64,000 bases of DNA from Candidatus Lutibacillus vidarii. GTDB lineage: Bacteria; Actinomycetota; Actinomycetes; Actinomycetales; Dermatophilaceae. Positions 37,648 through 46,652 of this stretch are shown piece after piece; position 1 is the stretch's first letter, and every line of letters starts with the position of its first letter. A program made the position numbers and the translations under genes. The notes under the pieces were generated by a model, which was given only the letters and a program-made list of their open reading frames with translations, had not been told where the DNA came from and searched no databases. The stretch covers positions 434,001 through 498,000 of the forward strand of contig JADKGA010000003.1 of the NCBI GenBank assembly GCA_016717165.1. The letters are read 5' to 3'.

Positions 37648-37972
37648 CCGGCAGGGCGGCCCGTCCCAAGCAGTGGGTGTCCGGGCGGGGTGGGGGTGAG
37701 CCGGGTTTGGGCAGGGCGAGCCGGCCGGGCTGAACTGTTGCGACCCGCGCCGGAACGCTCATGGGAGGCGACCGCTAGTGACCTGCGCTACCCTGATGGT
37801 CGCGTGTCTGCGGGGGCGGCTCAGGTGGCCGGCACGAGCAGACGCGTCGATCCACACCCACTGCGACCAGCGGGGGGTGACGACACTTGGCTATCGCCGG
37901 GGCGAGGACGCCACCAACCAACCCAGGTCATCGCCTGCGGCAGCCGACACTCCTAGGAAGAGGAAATACGAC
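37648..37972. other. 325-bp intergenic region before mscL
   Basis: I find no gene or structured RNA here. The segment 37660-37740 is G-rich and repetitive. GGAAGAGG at 37957 lies seven bases before the mscL ATG and is its ribosome binding site. An in-frame extension of mscL upstream to 37778 is open but has no homology. Confidence 0.5.
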
Positions 37973-38335
37973 ATGCTCAAGGGTTTCAAGGACTTCTTGA
38001 TGCGCGGCAACGTCGTCGACCTGGCGATTGCCGTGGTCATCGGCGGTGCGTTCGGGAAGGTCATCGAGGCCTTCGTGACGGTCATCATGGACTTGATCGG
38101 CAAGGTGTTCTCCACGCCGAACTTCTCCGGCTGGGTGCCCGGCGGGATCCACCTCGGCGCTTTCCTGACGGTGCTCATCTCGTTCGTCATCGTGGCCGCG
38201 GCCGTGTACTTCATGGTCGTCGTCCCGATGAACGCGATCGCCGCTCGGCGTGCCGCCGGCGAGGAGGCCCCCGCGGCCCCCTCGGAGGAGGTCACCTTGC
38301 TCACCGAGATCCGCGACGCCCTCAACCGCCGCTGA
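37973..38335 (+). CDS. mscL: Large-conductance mechanosensitive channel
   Basis: A 120-residue MscL monomer. The N-terminal amphipathic helix and pore helix MLKGFKDFLMRGNVVDLAIA, then VVIGGAFGKVIEAFVTVIMD, are the family signature. A short periplasmic loop leads to the second helix (LISFVIVAAAVYFMVVVP). The C-terminal bundle ends EVTLLTEIRDALNRR. The homopentamer opens under hypo-osmotic membrane tension. It is followed by a strong hairpin terminator. Confidence 0.95.
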   Translation: MLKGFKDFLMRGNVVDLAIAVVIGGAFGKVIEAFVTVIMDLIGKVFSTPNFSGWVPGGIHLGAFLTVLISFVIVAAAVYFMVVVPMNAIAARRAAGEEAPAAPSEEVTLLTEIRDALNRR

Positions 38336-38394
38336 TCCACGCTGTACTTCCGGGTCTGGTGACGGCAGCGCACGGCACCTGACCACGCACCTCG

Positions 38395-38430
38395 TCGAGG
38401 GGGTGGGAGCTTCGGCTCCCACCCCCTCGA
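38395..38430 (+). terminator. mscL terminator with TTCG tetraloop
   Basis: A perfect 16-bp stem (38395-38410 with 38415-38430) is closed by the exceptionally stable loop TTCG. It lies 60 bp after mscL and faces the convergent helicase-like gene, so it can act on both strands. No T-tract follows. Confidence 0.85.
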
Positions 38431-38483
38431 TGCGTCTCTGCAGGTGGTTGGCGCGCGGTGTGCTTGCACCGCCGGAGTGTTGG

Positions 38484-41400
38484 CTACTCCCAGTGCGGTG
38501 GCCGCTGCTCCTTGAGCCAGGCGTCCCGACCGCTGGTCGGGAGGTCGCCCCAGCCGAGGTCGGTGTCGTCGTAGGTCGACCCGGGGTGCTCCGTAACGCC
38601 ATCGGCGGTCGCGGGACGGTCCGCCCGCCGCCGCCGGCGCCGGAGCCAGCCGCCGCCCGCCTCGGTGTCGTATCCCCCTGGGGCGTCCGGGTCGGCGTGG
38701 CCAGTGGTGCCGGGCCGGGGGGTTTGGGCAGCGCCGCCCTGGTCAGACCCCGGGTTCAGCCCGGAGTAAGGCCCCACGTCCGGTCCCGACTCCAGCCCGG
38801 TCGCCCGGTGGTCCGCCTCGCCGCGCATGGCGGTGAGCACCCGGACGACATCACGGGCCGGGTCGCGGAAGATGTCGGTGTTCCACACCTGCACCACCCG
38901 CCAGCCCAGCCGGGTCAGTGCCTCGGGCCGCAGTCGGTCGCGGTCGCGCACGCAGCGCTGCGCCGCGTATGCCGGCCCGTCACCAAGCACCGCCACCCGT
39001 GGCGAACCGGGGGCATCGGGGTCGCGGACGACGAGGTCGACACCGGCCGGTCCGTCCTCGACGCTGAGTCCGTGCTTGCGGAGCCGGTCGGCGAGCTCAC
39101 CGAGCACCGCACCCGGACCGACAGCCACACCGGCCCCACCAGGCCGGCCCGTCCCACCCTCGGCACCGGCGACTGGGTCAGCGTCGGCCGTCGGGCCACT
39201 GGCCGGCGTCGCAGGGCCCTGGGCGGCATACCGGAGGAGGTCCTTGAGCAGGCGCGGACCCGGCGAGGTGAGCCGCGAGTCCTCCAGCTCGTCGGGGGCG
39301 AGGGAGGAGACGACGGTGACCTCGCGGCGCGCCCGGCCGAGCGCGGCGACGAGCAGGGTGGCGCCATCGGGCCCTGCGAGGGTGGGGAACCGGTAGAGGA
39401 CCCGGCCGTGGCGGGTCTTGGCGTAGCCGACGGCGAGGATGACCCGGTCGGCCGCGACGGAGCCACAGTCCGACGCGGCGGCAACCTCCACGGCCCGACG
39501 GCCGGCAAGCCCCGCGCTGAGCCCGGCCGCACCGAGCGCGGCAGCGATGCGGCGCGCGTGGACGTCGGTGACCGCGATGACGGCGAGGGACTCCTCCGGG
39601 CGCGTCGTGAGATGGCCGCGGACGAGGGCGACGACGGCCGCCACCTCGGCCGGGCTGCTCTCGATCGGCTCGTCAGCCTCGGGGACGACGTCCGAGGTGG
39701 TGTGCAGCTGCTCCAGCCGCAGGGGTGGCGTCGGGTCGGGGCTCGGGTGGGCGACGACCCGACCGGCGTACCCGAGGGTGGCGAGCAGGTCGAGCAGGCC
39801 CGGGTTGCGATGGCCGTGGACCACGCCGAGGCTGCGGTGCGGCAGGGCAGCCAGCGCGGCGAGCAGCGAGGTGGCGGTCTCGCCCGCCGCCGAGTCCGGG
39901 ACCGAGCCGACAACGAAGGACGTGGGGGGTGGGCCGAGCGGGTCACCGACCGCGACGAGCCGCTCCGATCGGGCCAGCGCCCCGGCCACCCGAGCGGCCG
40001 TCGTCGCCTGCGCGTCGAGGATGACGAGGGTGTCGAAGCGGACGCCCGGCGGCAGCACCGCGGGGACGGCATACGGGCTCATCGCCCAGACCGGGGCGAT
40101 GGCGAGCAGACCCGCGCCGGCCTGCTCGACCAGGGTGCGTACCGGCGGGGGGGCGGCGACGGCGCGGGTCAGGGCGTCGATGACGGCGCGGTCGGCGCGC
40201 ATGGCGTGCTCGGCGACGGCGGCCCGGACGCGCATCGGTCCTGCGCCGAGGTGGGCCCGGTCGAGGATGCGGTATGCCGTGAGACTCTCGTGCAGCTCAG
40301 GACCGTCGTGGGCGGCGTAGGCGCGGTCGGTGGCGACCAGATGCGCCGCGAGCGAGGACCACCAGACGTGCTCGACCTCGGCGGGGATCCGGTCGGTGGG
40401 GACGCCGCGGGCCGCGAGGTCGGCCGTGAGCTCACCGAAGCCGGCGGCCGCGACGTGGTCGAGAGTGCCGACGAGCTCGGGCAGAGCGCCGAGCCGGTCG
40501 GTCGCGGCGGTGAGCTGGGCGGCGCGCTCACGCAGCTCCGGGAGGGGCGTCTCGAGCAGGGCGCCGCCGGCCGGGGTGGTCGCGAGCCGCTCGCCGAGCC
40601 AGGTGAGGTCGGGGACCAGCTCGGCGAGGGCCTGCTGGGCCTGAGGGACGTGCGGCGTCGTCCGCGGCCGCGAGCCGGGGCCGACGAGCCGTTTCCACGC
40701 GTCGCGCTGGGTCGCGGCGTCGCGGAGGTTGTCGGCGATCTCGTCGGGGACCGGGCCGGGGCGCAGCAGGGTGCGCGTCTCGCGGCGCACCCTCGAGCGG
40801 GCGGCCCAGCCGAGGTCGGAGCCGTCGTCGGCGGCGAGGATGTGCTCGCGGAGGTCGGTGGCGAAGACCTCGGGGCGGAAGATCTCCAGGGTGCGGTGCA
40901 CCCCGTCGAGGGTCACGACCGCGCGGACCCAGTGGCCGACGGTCTCGCCGGGGTCCGAGGTCTCGTCGGTGGCGGCCAATTGCGTGGCGAGGGAGGCGCT
41001 CTTGGCGGCTGGGTCGGCGGCGGGGGCGGGGGCGATCGGCAGGCCGGCGTCCTCGAGGACGGGGCGCACCCGGGCGCCGATGTCGTCAAGGAGGGTCCCG
41101 GCGAGGCGTTCGACGATGCCGCGGGCCCGGTCGGCGTCCTCCAGTGAGGTGACGCGGGCGCCATACCAGGGGTCTGGGCGGCCGGTCGCCCACCCACCCG
41201 ACTCGGCGGCAGCGACGATCTCGGCACTGACCCGTTCGACGTCGGCCCACCGCGTCGCGGCGACGGTGTCGCTGGTGAGGCGGACCCGGGAGCTCGGCGG
41301 GTCCTGCGCGCGGGCCGCGGCCGCCACCCGGTTCTCCACCTCGTATGCCGTGACCCCCCACGGCTCGCGCACGGCGTGCATGGTGCGGGCGTGCTCGGCC

Positions 41401-42722
41401 AGTCGGGCGCTGGTCTCGGCGAGGCTGGCGAGCTGGGCGCTGTGGTGGGCGGCGGGCTGGCGGTGGGCGTCGGCGCGGTCGTGGCGACGCCGTTCCAGGG
41501 TGAGCGCGAGCTCGCGGACGACGCGGAGCCGGTCGCGGCCGCCGTCGGGGACGGTGAGGACGAGGTCGTCCAGGCCGACGGTCCTCAGCCGGTCGACGAC
41601 GGACTCGATCTCGCGGGCGTCCTCGGCGACGAGCAGCACCCGCCGGCCCTGGGCGGCGAGCGTGGCGAGGGCGTTTGCGACGGTCTGGGTCGCGCCGGTG
41701 CCTGGCGGGGTCGTGATGACGACGTCGGCGTCGGCGCGGGCGGCGTCGATGGCGGCGCGCTGGGTGGAGTCGGCGTCGAGGACGAGCAGCTCGGAGCGGG
41801 GGTCGGGGTTGTCCTGCCAGGCCGGGATGCGGTCGGTGCCGCGTGGGCGGGCGGACTCCACACCGGCGAGGAGGGCGACGATCTCGCTGCGGGCGAGGGC
41901 GTCCCGGGTCGCGCCGAGGTCGGCGACGTGGGCCATCTTCGCAACCGGGAAGGTGCTGACGACCTGGCGCTCGAGCACCTCGAAGCCGGGGATATCGGCG
42001 CAGAGCTCACGCAGCCGCGCGAAGACCGGGCCGGGGGTGATGCCGTCCTCGCCGTGGGCCAGGGCTTCGAGCGCGGCGGCGTCGACGCTGATGCGTCGTC
42101 CCTCGCGGAGGTAGCTGATGAGGACCGGGTTGACCTCGACGTGGGCGCCGAGGTCGAGGGCGAGGTCGCCGTCGTCGCCGGCCTCGGTCAGGGCTGTGGC
42201 GGCGGTCCGGGCCGTGGCGGCGGTGACGGTGGTGGCGGCCTCGGGGAGCTCGCCGCTGGAGCTCGCCGTAGCGGCGGCCGCGGCGCCTGCCGCGGCGTCC
42301 GCCGCGGCGTCGGACGCGGGGTGCCCGACCGGGTTGAGCGCCACCTGGCGCAGCAGCACCGGCGCGACCGCCTGGCGCTGCCCCGCCGGGGGCCGCCAGG
42401 TGGCCAGGCCAACGGCGAGGTAGGCGGTGGTCAGGCCGCGCTCGTCGAGCAGCCGCTGGGCGTGCCGGCGGATCTCGGCTGCCTTGGTCGAGGCCTCCTG
42501 GTACGCACTGGGCTCCCGGAAGAGGTCGCTGAGCCGGGTCCGGCTGCCGGCGAGGAAGCGCGCCACTCCCCCGGGGTGGGCGCGGGTGAGGTCGAGGGTG
42601 AGGTCGCCGTCGCGGTACCACAGCAAGGTGTTCGGCCCGCCGAGGCTGGTGAGCTCGCGCTGCCACGCGTCGAGGGTCGCGCCGACCAGGGCCGCGCGCT
42701 CGACGGGGGGCTGTTCGCTCAC
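38484..42722 (-). CDS. Very large SF1 helicase-like protein with degenerate catalytic motifs and C-terminal Vsr/DUF559-type domain
   Basis: A 1412-residue protein with the layout of actinobacterial DUF4011-type SF1 helicases fused to a Vsr-like endonuclease domain. The N-terminal domain is about residues 1-320, with an Ala-rich insertion near 140-180. RecA1 motif I reads TTPPGTGATQT near residue 338, where the Walker A Lys is Ala. Motif II reads VILDAQATTAAR near 900, where DEAS/DEAQ is expected, so the Glu is lost. Motif III reads VAVGDPLGPPPTSF. Motif VI is VAALGRARREVTVVSS. The C-terminal domain (about 1235-1300) reads AVLGDGPAYAAQRCVRDRDR then LGWRVVQVWNTDIFRDP, like MTES_1575 domains, but the acidic residue before the DG is missing. 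The start is GTG 42722. ATPase and nuclease activity are doubtful. Confidence 0.8.
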   Translation of the reverse strand: MSEQPPVERAALVGATLDAWQRELTSLGGPNTLLWYRDGDLTLDLTRAHPGGVARFLAGSRTRLSDLFREPSAYQEASTKAAEIRRHAQRLLDERGLTTAYLAVGLATWRPPAGQRQAVAPVLLRQVALNPVGHPASDAAADAAAGAAAAATASSSGELPEAATTVTAATARTAATALTEAGDDGDLALDLGAHVEVNPVLISYLREGRRISVDAAALEALAHGEDGITPGPVFARLRELCADIPGFEVLERQVVSTFPVAKMAHVADLGATRDALARSEIVALLAGVESARPRGTDRIPAWQDNPDPRSELLVLDADSTQRAAIDAARADADVVITTPPGTGATQTVANALATLAAQGRRVLLVAEDAREIESVVDRLRTVGLDDLVLTVPDGGRDRLRVVRELALTLERRRHDRADAHRQPAAHHSAQLASLAETSARLAEHARTMHAVREPWGVTAYEVENRVAAAARAQDPPSSRVRLTSDTVAATRWADVERVSAEIVAAAESGGWATGRPDPWYGARVTSLEDADRARGIVERLAGTLLDDIGARVRPVLEDAGLPIAPAPAADPAAKSASLATQLAATDETSDPGETVGHWVRAVVTLDGVHRTLEIFRPEVFATDLREHILAADDGSDLGWAARSRVRRETRTLLRPGPVPDEIADNLRDAATQRDAWKRLVGPGSRPRTTPHVPQAQQALAELVPDLTWLGERLATTPAGGALLETPLPELRERAAQLTAATDRLGALPELVGTLDHVAAAGFGELTADLAARGVPTDRIPAEVEHVWWSSLAAHLVATDRAYAAHDGPELHESLTAYRILDRAHLGAGPMRVRAAVAEHAMRADRAVIDALTRAVAAPPPVRTLVEQAGAGLLAIAPVWAMSPYAVPAVLPPGVRFDTLVILDAQATTAARVAGALARSERLVAVGDPLGPPPTSFVVGSVPDSAAGETATSLLAALAALPHRSLGVVHGHRNPGLLDLLATLGYAGRVVAHPSPDPTPPLRLEQLHTTSDVVPEADEPIESSPAEVAAVVALVRGHLTTRPEESLAVIAVTDVHARRIAAALGAAGLSAGLAGRRAVEVAAASDCGSVAADRVILAVGYAKTRHGRVLYRFPTLAGPDGATLLVAALGRARREVTVVSSLAPDELEDSRLTSPGPRLLKDLLRYAAQGPATPASGPTADADPVAGAEGGTGRPGGAGVAVGPGAVLGELADRLRKHGLSVEDGPAGVDLVVRDPDAPGSPRVAVLGDGPAYAAQRCVRDRDRLRPEALTRLGWRVVQVWNTDIFRDPARDVVRVLTAMRGEADHRATGLESGPDVGPYSGLNPGSDQGGAAQTPRPGTTGHADPDAPGGYDTEAGGGWLRRRRRRADRPATADGVTEHPGSTYDDTDLGWGDLPTSGRDAWLKEQRPPHWE

Positions 42723-42806
42723 CTCAGCAGGCTAACCAATCCGGAGCGGCGTGCGGGGGCGGCTGGCCGGGGTCGGGCCCTCGTCATCGGATGACTCCCC
42801 CCGGTG

Positions 42807-43484
42807 CTACCCGCGCCCGGGTCTTGGCCCTCGGTCCACCGTCGTCGGGCCGACGTGGGTGCTGAGCCACTCGACCAGCGGCCGGATCGTCCGCCAGTCC
42901 TGCCGGACGTGGTCGACGACCGCGGGGGTGTCGAGCCACGAAGGAATTCCGTATCGCCGTAGGACAATCATCGACTTGTGCCGCATCAGCGCGAGCCTCG
43001 GGTGGTCGTCCGAGACCCCTCGCGGTTTGGTCTTGAGCTGCTCCCCGTCGATGACGAAACCCGCCTCCACCAGTGCGTCACAGATCCGCTGCAGCTGCCC
43101 GCCGACGAGGTCGTCGTCGATGGCGGCGCGCATCCGCTGGGTCTGGTCCGGGCCCGCGGCGTTGAACCCGCCGCCGGTCATCAGCCCGTCCGCGCTGAGC
43201 TGGACGTAGTAGCCGACGCCCCGGTCGGTCATCGCCAGGGCACCCTGGTGGTCCTTGTACGGGGTCTTGTCCGGGCTGAACCGGACGTCCCGATAAGGCC
43301 GGAAGAGCGAGGCCTCTCCGAACTCGTCGGCCAGCAGGTCGACCAGATGGGTGAGCGGCTCGCGGACGTGGCCGTCATACCGCTGCTTGTTTGCGGCCCA
43401 CCACACCTTCGTGTTGTCGGCGCGCAGCTCGCGGTAGAACTCGACGGCGTCAGTGGGGATCCCGCGGAAGTCGGAGCCGGTCAT
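42807..43484 (-). CDS. DUF2461 (TIGR02453) family protein
   Basis: A 225-residue protein of a conserved family without established function. Hallmarks are VEFYRELRADNTKVWWAANK near the N-terminus, SLFRPYRDVRFSPDKTPYKD and YYVQLSADGLMTGGGFNAAG. RLKTKPRG-like and LALMRHKSMIVLRRYG come later. Start ATG 43484. It is divergent from tRNA-Arg, with 58 bp between them, and preceded on its 3' side by the helicase-like gene in the same direction. Confidence 0.88.
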   Translation of the reverse strand: MTGSDFRGIPTDAVEFYRELRADNTKVWWAANKQRYDGHVREPLTHLVDLLADEFGEASLFRPYRDVRFSPDKTPYKDHQGALAMTDRGVGYYVQLSADGLMTGGGFNAAGPDQTQRMRAAIDDDLVGGQLQRICDALVEAGFVIDGEQLKTKPRGVSDDHPRLALMRHKSMIVLRRYGIPSWLDTPAVVDHVRQDWRTIRPLVEWLSTHVGPTTVDRGPRPGRG

Positions 43485-43542
43485 GTCGGCAGGGTACGCC
43501 CGGTAGGCTTGCGGCTGCCTCCGGCGGCGGTATGCCGGGTGC

Positions 43543-43615
43543 GCCCTCGTAGCTCAGGGGATAGAGCACCGCTCTCCTAAAGCGGGTGTCGCGCGTTCGA
43601 TTCGCGCCGGGGGCA
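43543..43615 (+). tRNA. tRNA-Arg (anticodon CCT)
   Basis: A 73-nt cloverleaf. The acceptor GCCCTCG pairs with CGGGGGC (one T-G). The D-arm is GCTC-AGGGGATA-GAGC, the anticodon stem CCGCT/AGCGG has loop CTCCTAA (anticodon CCT), and the T-arm is GCGCG-TTCGATT-CGCGC. The discriminator is A. It reads the rare AGG arginine codon. CCA is not encoded. It stands at the left edge of the 43.6-52 kb accessory region. Confidence 0.95.
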
Positions 43616-43768
43616 CAACACATCTGCGCAGGTCAGCGGCTCACGGAACCGCCGCCAGGGACACTCGAGGTGACCCTTGCGGGCCTGCTGGTGCCCGTGA
43701 GGTTCCCGAACGCGGCGTTGACCCGCTCCACTGCAACACGGTCAGCCCAGGGACAGAGGTGCGGCTGG

Positions 43769-43930
43769 TCACAGCCCCTCCTGATCCAGCAGGTCGAGAA
43801 GCTCACCCTCCGTTGTGCCAGCGTTGTCCTCAGTCGTGGATAGGCGGATGACGAGCCCCAGAACATCCAGGGCAGCCAGGATCTTGCCCAGCTCAACCCC
43901 GGGTTCTTGTACGTGCACATCTTCAGTTGC
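43769..43930 (-). pseudogene. Possible antitoxin (XRE/HipB-like) C-terminal remnant
   Basis: Read on the minus strand, the segment encodes EPGVELGKILAALDVLGL followed by an acidic tail ending DLLDQEGL. This resembles the end of XRE/HipB-type antitoxins, where a helix LxKVLxALGL closes the HTH domain. The stop overlaps a GTG (GTGA), as in hipB-hipA pairs, but the sequence after it soon terminates and matches no toxin. The upstream HTH is absent; instead an 18-bp perfect hairpin lies there. The stretch 43616-44236 otherwise holds no supportable gene. Weak call. Confidence 0.3.
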
Positions 43931-43968
43931 GCAACATCTTTCCCATTCAGGAATGGGAAAGATGTTGC
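43931..43968. repeat. Perfect 18-bp palindrome, low-GC, in the tRNA-Arg accessory region
   Basis: GCAACATCTTTCCCATTC (43931-43948) and its exact reverse complement (43951-43968) are separated by only two bases. The arms are less than half G+C, unlike the surrounding chromosome. It may be a terminator, an operator for the adjacent antitoxin-like remnant, or a mobile-element end. Confidence 0.7.
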
Positions 43969-44236
43969 CCATTCGCGATGACCTCATTTCCTGGGGCGTG
44001 GAGAGCCTCCCCACCCTCGGCCGCCAAACGACGATGACCGGCGGGCGGGCGCGATGTCGCGAGTGAGCTTCGTCAGGGAGGAACCGAGCCCGTCGGATTG
44101 CCCGCCAGTGCGTCCGGCATCTCATGTCGTGGTCGTTGCCGCTCAAGGTCTGACGCGAGTCGCGCATTTCCAACCGACGCTCCCGCTGGCTGCGCTAGGT
44201 TCGCTGGCGAATGGTCTGTTCCCACGAAAGAGCCCC

Positions 44237-45937
44237 ATGATGCGCCCGACGGCACGCTGGTCCACCGCTGGATTCCTCTCTTGGGCCGTGACGGTGGCCT
44301 TGGGGGTTGGTTCGGCCTTTGCTCCGAGCCTCCCCGCCTCCGCGGCGTCGGCCCCGACGGTTACCGCGGTCTCGCCCTCTGCGGGGCCACTCGTGGGCGG
44401 GAATACCGTCACTCTGACCGGCACCACATTCACCGGCGCCTCGAAGGTCCTCTTCGGGACCCTGCCCGCGACCCGTTTCACGGTCGCGTCCGCCACAAAG
44501 ATCACCGCGGTCGTACCGGCCGCCACCGCGGGCACGGTTAATGTGCGGGTCACCACCCCCAGCGGGACGAGTGCGGGAGCGCCGCAGAACCGGTACACGT
44601 ACCAGGCCGTCCCGACGGTGACTGCGGTCTCCCCCACGGAGGGACCCCTGGCGGGAGCCAACACCGTGACCCTCACGGGTACCTCATTCACGGGTGCGTC
44701 GAAGGTGCTTTTCGGGTCCCGCCCCGCAACACGACTGACGGTCGTGTCGGCGACCAAGATCACCGCCGTCGCCCCCGGTGGTGCACCTGGGACGGTGAGC
44801 GTACGGGTCACCACCCCCGGCGGGACCAGCCTTGGAACTTCACAGAACCGCTACAAGTACGTCGGGGCCATAAGTGCCGGCCGGTTCCACACGTGCGCGC
44901 TGGCCACCTTAGGTGCGGTGAAATGCTGGGGCGACAATGAGTTCGGAGAGCTCGGGAACGGAACCACCGTCAACTCGTCCACCCCGGTTCAGGTCAGCGG
45001 GCTGACCTCCGGAGTCAAGGCCATCTCCGCCGGCAGCGAGTCCGACACTCCCGGCCACACCTGCGCGCTGACCACGGGGGGCGCAGTCAAATGCTGGGGG
45101 GTCAACTCGGATGGGCAGCTCGGCAACGGCACCACCACCGACTCGTCAGTTCCAGTCCAGGTCAGAGGACTCACCACCGGAGTCATCGCCATCACGGCTA
45201 GCGCCTGGCATAGCTGTGCGCTGACCACGGGGGGCGCAGTCAAATGCTGGGGCGGCAACTGGGATGGACAGCTCGGGAATGGGACCACCACCGGTTCGTC
45301 GACCCCGGTCCAGGTCAGCGGGCTGACCTCCGGAGTCGTCGCGATCACCTCCGGGCTCTTCCACACGTGCGCACTCACCAGCGGCGGGGCTGCCAAATGT
45401 TGGGGCTTCAACGGGACTGGACAGCTCGGCACTGGGACCACGTCCGGCTCGAAGACGCCGGTTCAGGTCACCGGACTGACCACCGGAGTCACCGCCATCA
45501 CCGCAGGCGTGATGCACACCTGCGCTATCGCCGCGGGGGGTGCCGCGAAATGCTGGGGGTTCAACTCCGGCGGGCAGCTCGGGAATGGGACCACCACCAC
45601 CTCACCTACCCCGCTCCAGGTCACCGGGCTGGCCACCGGAGTCACCGCCATTAACGCCGACACCTGGAACACCTGTGCGGTGGCGAGCGGCGCCGCCAAG
45701 TGTTGGGGGTACAACGCCGGTGGACAGCTCGGGAACGGGACCACCGCCGACTCGGCGACCCCGGTCCAGGTCAGTGGGCTGACCACCGGAGTTGCTGCCA
45801 TCTCCGCCGGGCTCTTCCACGCGTGCGCGCTCACGGTCGCTGGCGTCGCGAAATGCTGGGGGGCCAATGCGGACGGACAGCTCGGGAACGGAACCACGAC
45901 CGACTCGCTGACCCCGGTAAGCGTCACCGGCCTCTGA
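44237..45937 (+). CDS. Secreted TIG/IPT and RCC1-repeat beta-propeller protein
   Basis: A 566-residue protein. The signal peptide covers residues 1-40 (hydrophobic core FLSWAVTVALGVGSAFA). Two IPT/TIG domains follow (each about 80 residues, opening TVTAVSPSAGPLVGGNTVTL and TVTAVSPTEGPLAGANTVTL). Seven RCC1-type repeats complete it, each with the core HTCALTTGGAVKCWG then GQLGNGTTT and TPVQVSGLT. Seven blades would close one propeller; each carries a Cys pair that could form a disulfide outside the cell. ATG 44237 is chosen because the signal peptide starts there. Function is unknown, probably adhesion or binding at the surface. Repeats are highly similar at DNA level. Confidence 0.85.
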   Translation: MMRPTARWSTAGFLSWAVTVALGVGSAFAPSLPASAASAPTVTAVSPSAGPLVGGNTVTLTGTTFTGASKVLFGTLPATRFTVASATKITAVVPAATAGTVNVRVTTPSGTSAGAPQNRYTYQAVPTVTAVSPTEGPLAGANTVTLTGTSFTGASKVLFGSRPATRLTVVSATKITAVAPGGAPGTVSVRVTTPGGTSLGTSQNRYKYVGAISAGRFHTCALATLGAVKCWGDNEFGELGNGTTVNSSTPVQVSGLTSGVKAISAGSESDTPGHTCALTTGGAVKCWGVNSDGQLGNGTTTDSSVPVQVRGLTTGVIAITASAWHSCALTTGGAVKCWGGNWDGQLGNGTTTGSSTPVQVSGLTSGVVAITSGLFHTCALTSGGAAKCWGFNGTGQLGTGTTSGSKTPVQVTGLTTGVTAITAGVMHTCAIAAGGAAKCWGFNSGGQLGNGTTTTSPTPLQVTGLATGVTAINADTWNTCAVASGAAKCWGYNAGGQLGNGTTADSATPVQVSGLTTGVAAISAGLFHACALTVAGVAKCWGANADGQLGNGTTTDSLTPVSVTGL

Positions 45938-46065
45938 CAGCAGGACGCTTGTGGCGAAGCCTCAAGCATCGTGCTGTGGACACGCGCAGCATCTCTGCGC
46001 TTTCGTGCACACGAGGAGTGGGCGCCGGGGGGCGGCATACTCTCTGGTCGAGGAGGATGGGCGAG

Positions 46066-46539
46066 ATGACGCGCACCGACTACTTCGACGAGCCGGGCGC
46101 ACCGGCGGCCACCAGCGTTGTCCCGTCCGTCGTCGCGATCGTCCAGGACGACCGCGGCCGCATCCTGCTCATCCACCGCACCGACAACGACCTGTGGGCC
46201 CTCCCCGGCGGCGGCCACGAGATCGGCGAGTCGATCGCCGGCACCGTCGTCCGCGAGGTCAAGGAAGAGACCGGGTATGACGTCGAGGTCCTCGCCCTAA
46301 CCGGCATCTACACCAACCCCCGCCACGTCATGGCGTATGACGACGGCGAGGTCCGCCAGCAGTTCTCGATCGCCTTCCGGTGCCGGCTGGTCGGGGGCCA
46401 GGGACGGACCAGCCCCGAGAGCCGCGCGGTCTCCTGGATCGACCCCGACGAGCTCGACGCCCTCGCGATGCACCCCTCGATGCGCCTGCGCATTGCCCAC
46501 GCCATGGACGACTCACGCACCACCGCGCATATCGGCTGA
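46066..46539 (+). CDS. Nudix hydrolase
   Basis: A 157-residue Nudix protein. The Nudix box is GGGHEIGESIAGTVVREVKE then ETGYDVEV, with all GxExREEE-type residues in place. It hydrolyses a nucleoside diphosphate linked to another moiety; the substrate is unknown. ATG 46066 has AGGAGG nine bases upstream and is preferred to ATG 46057, which abuts it. The last 20 codons are inside a 65-bp segment that is repeated 1.4 kb downstream. Confidence 0.88.
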   Translation: MTRTDYFDEPGAPAATSVVPSVVAIVQDDRGRILLIHRTDNDLWALPGGGHEIGESIAGTVVREVKEETGYDVEVLALTGIYTNPRHVMAYDDGEVRQQFSIAFRCRLVGGQGRTSPESRAVSWIDPDELDALAMHPSMRLRIAHAMDDSRTTAHIG

Positions 46540-46541
46540 CC
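46477..46541. repeat. Direct repeat, left copy (3' end of the Nudix gene)
   Basis: This 65-bp segment covers the final codons and stop of the Nudix gene. It matches 47922-47985 at about 62 of 65 positions, with one single-base deletion and two substitutions. One of those destroys the stop in the right copy. The pair brackets a 1.38-kb cassette with the sigma factor and membrane protein. Confidence 0.9.
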
Positions 46542-46652
46542 AGCTCGAAGCGGCCACGGCCGCCGACCGTGCGATGCACCCGGCACTCAGACGCAGCAGA
46601 ACACCGCTCTGCATGCGTCTACTGCAGTAGCAAGCAGACGAGGAGGTGCGCG

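Noticed and set aside
43604..46031. GCGCCGGGGG shared by the tRNA-Arg 3' end and 46022-46031 as an att repeat
   Set aside because: Ten G/C-only bases recur by chance in such DNA and no further flanking identity is present.
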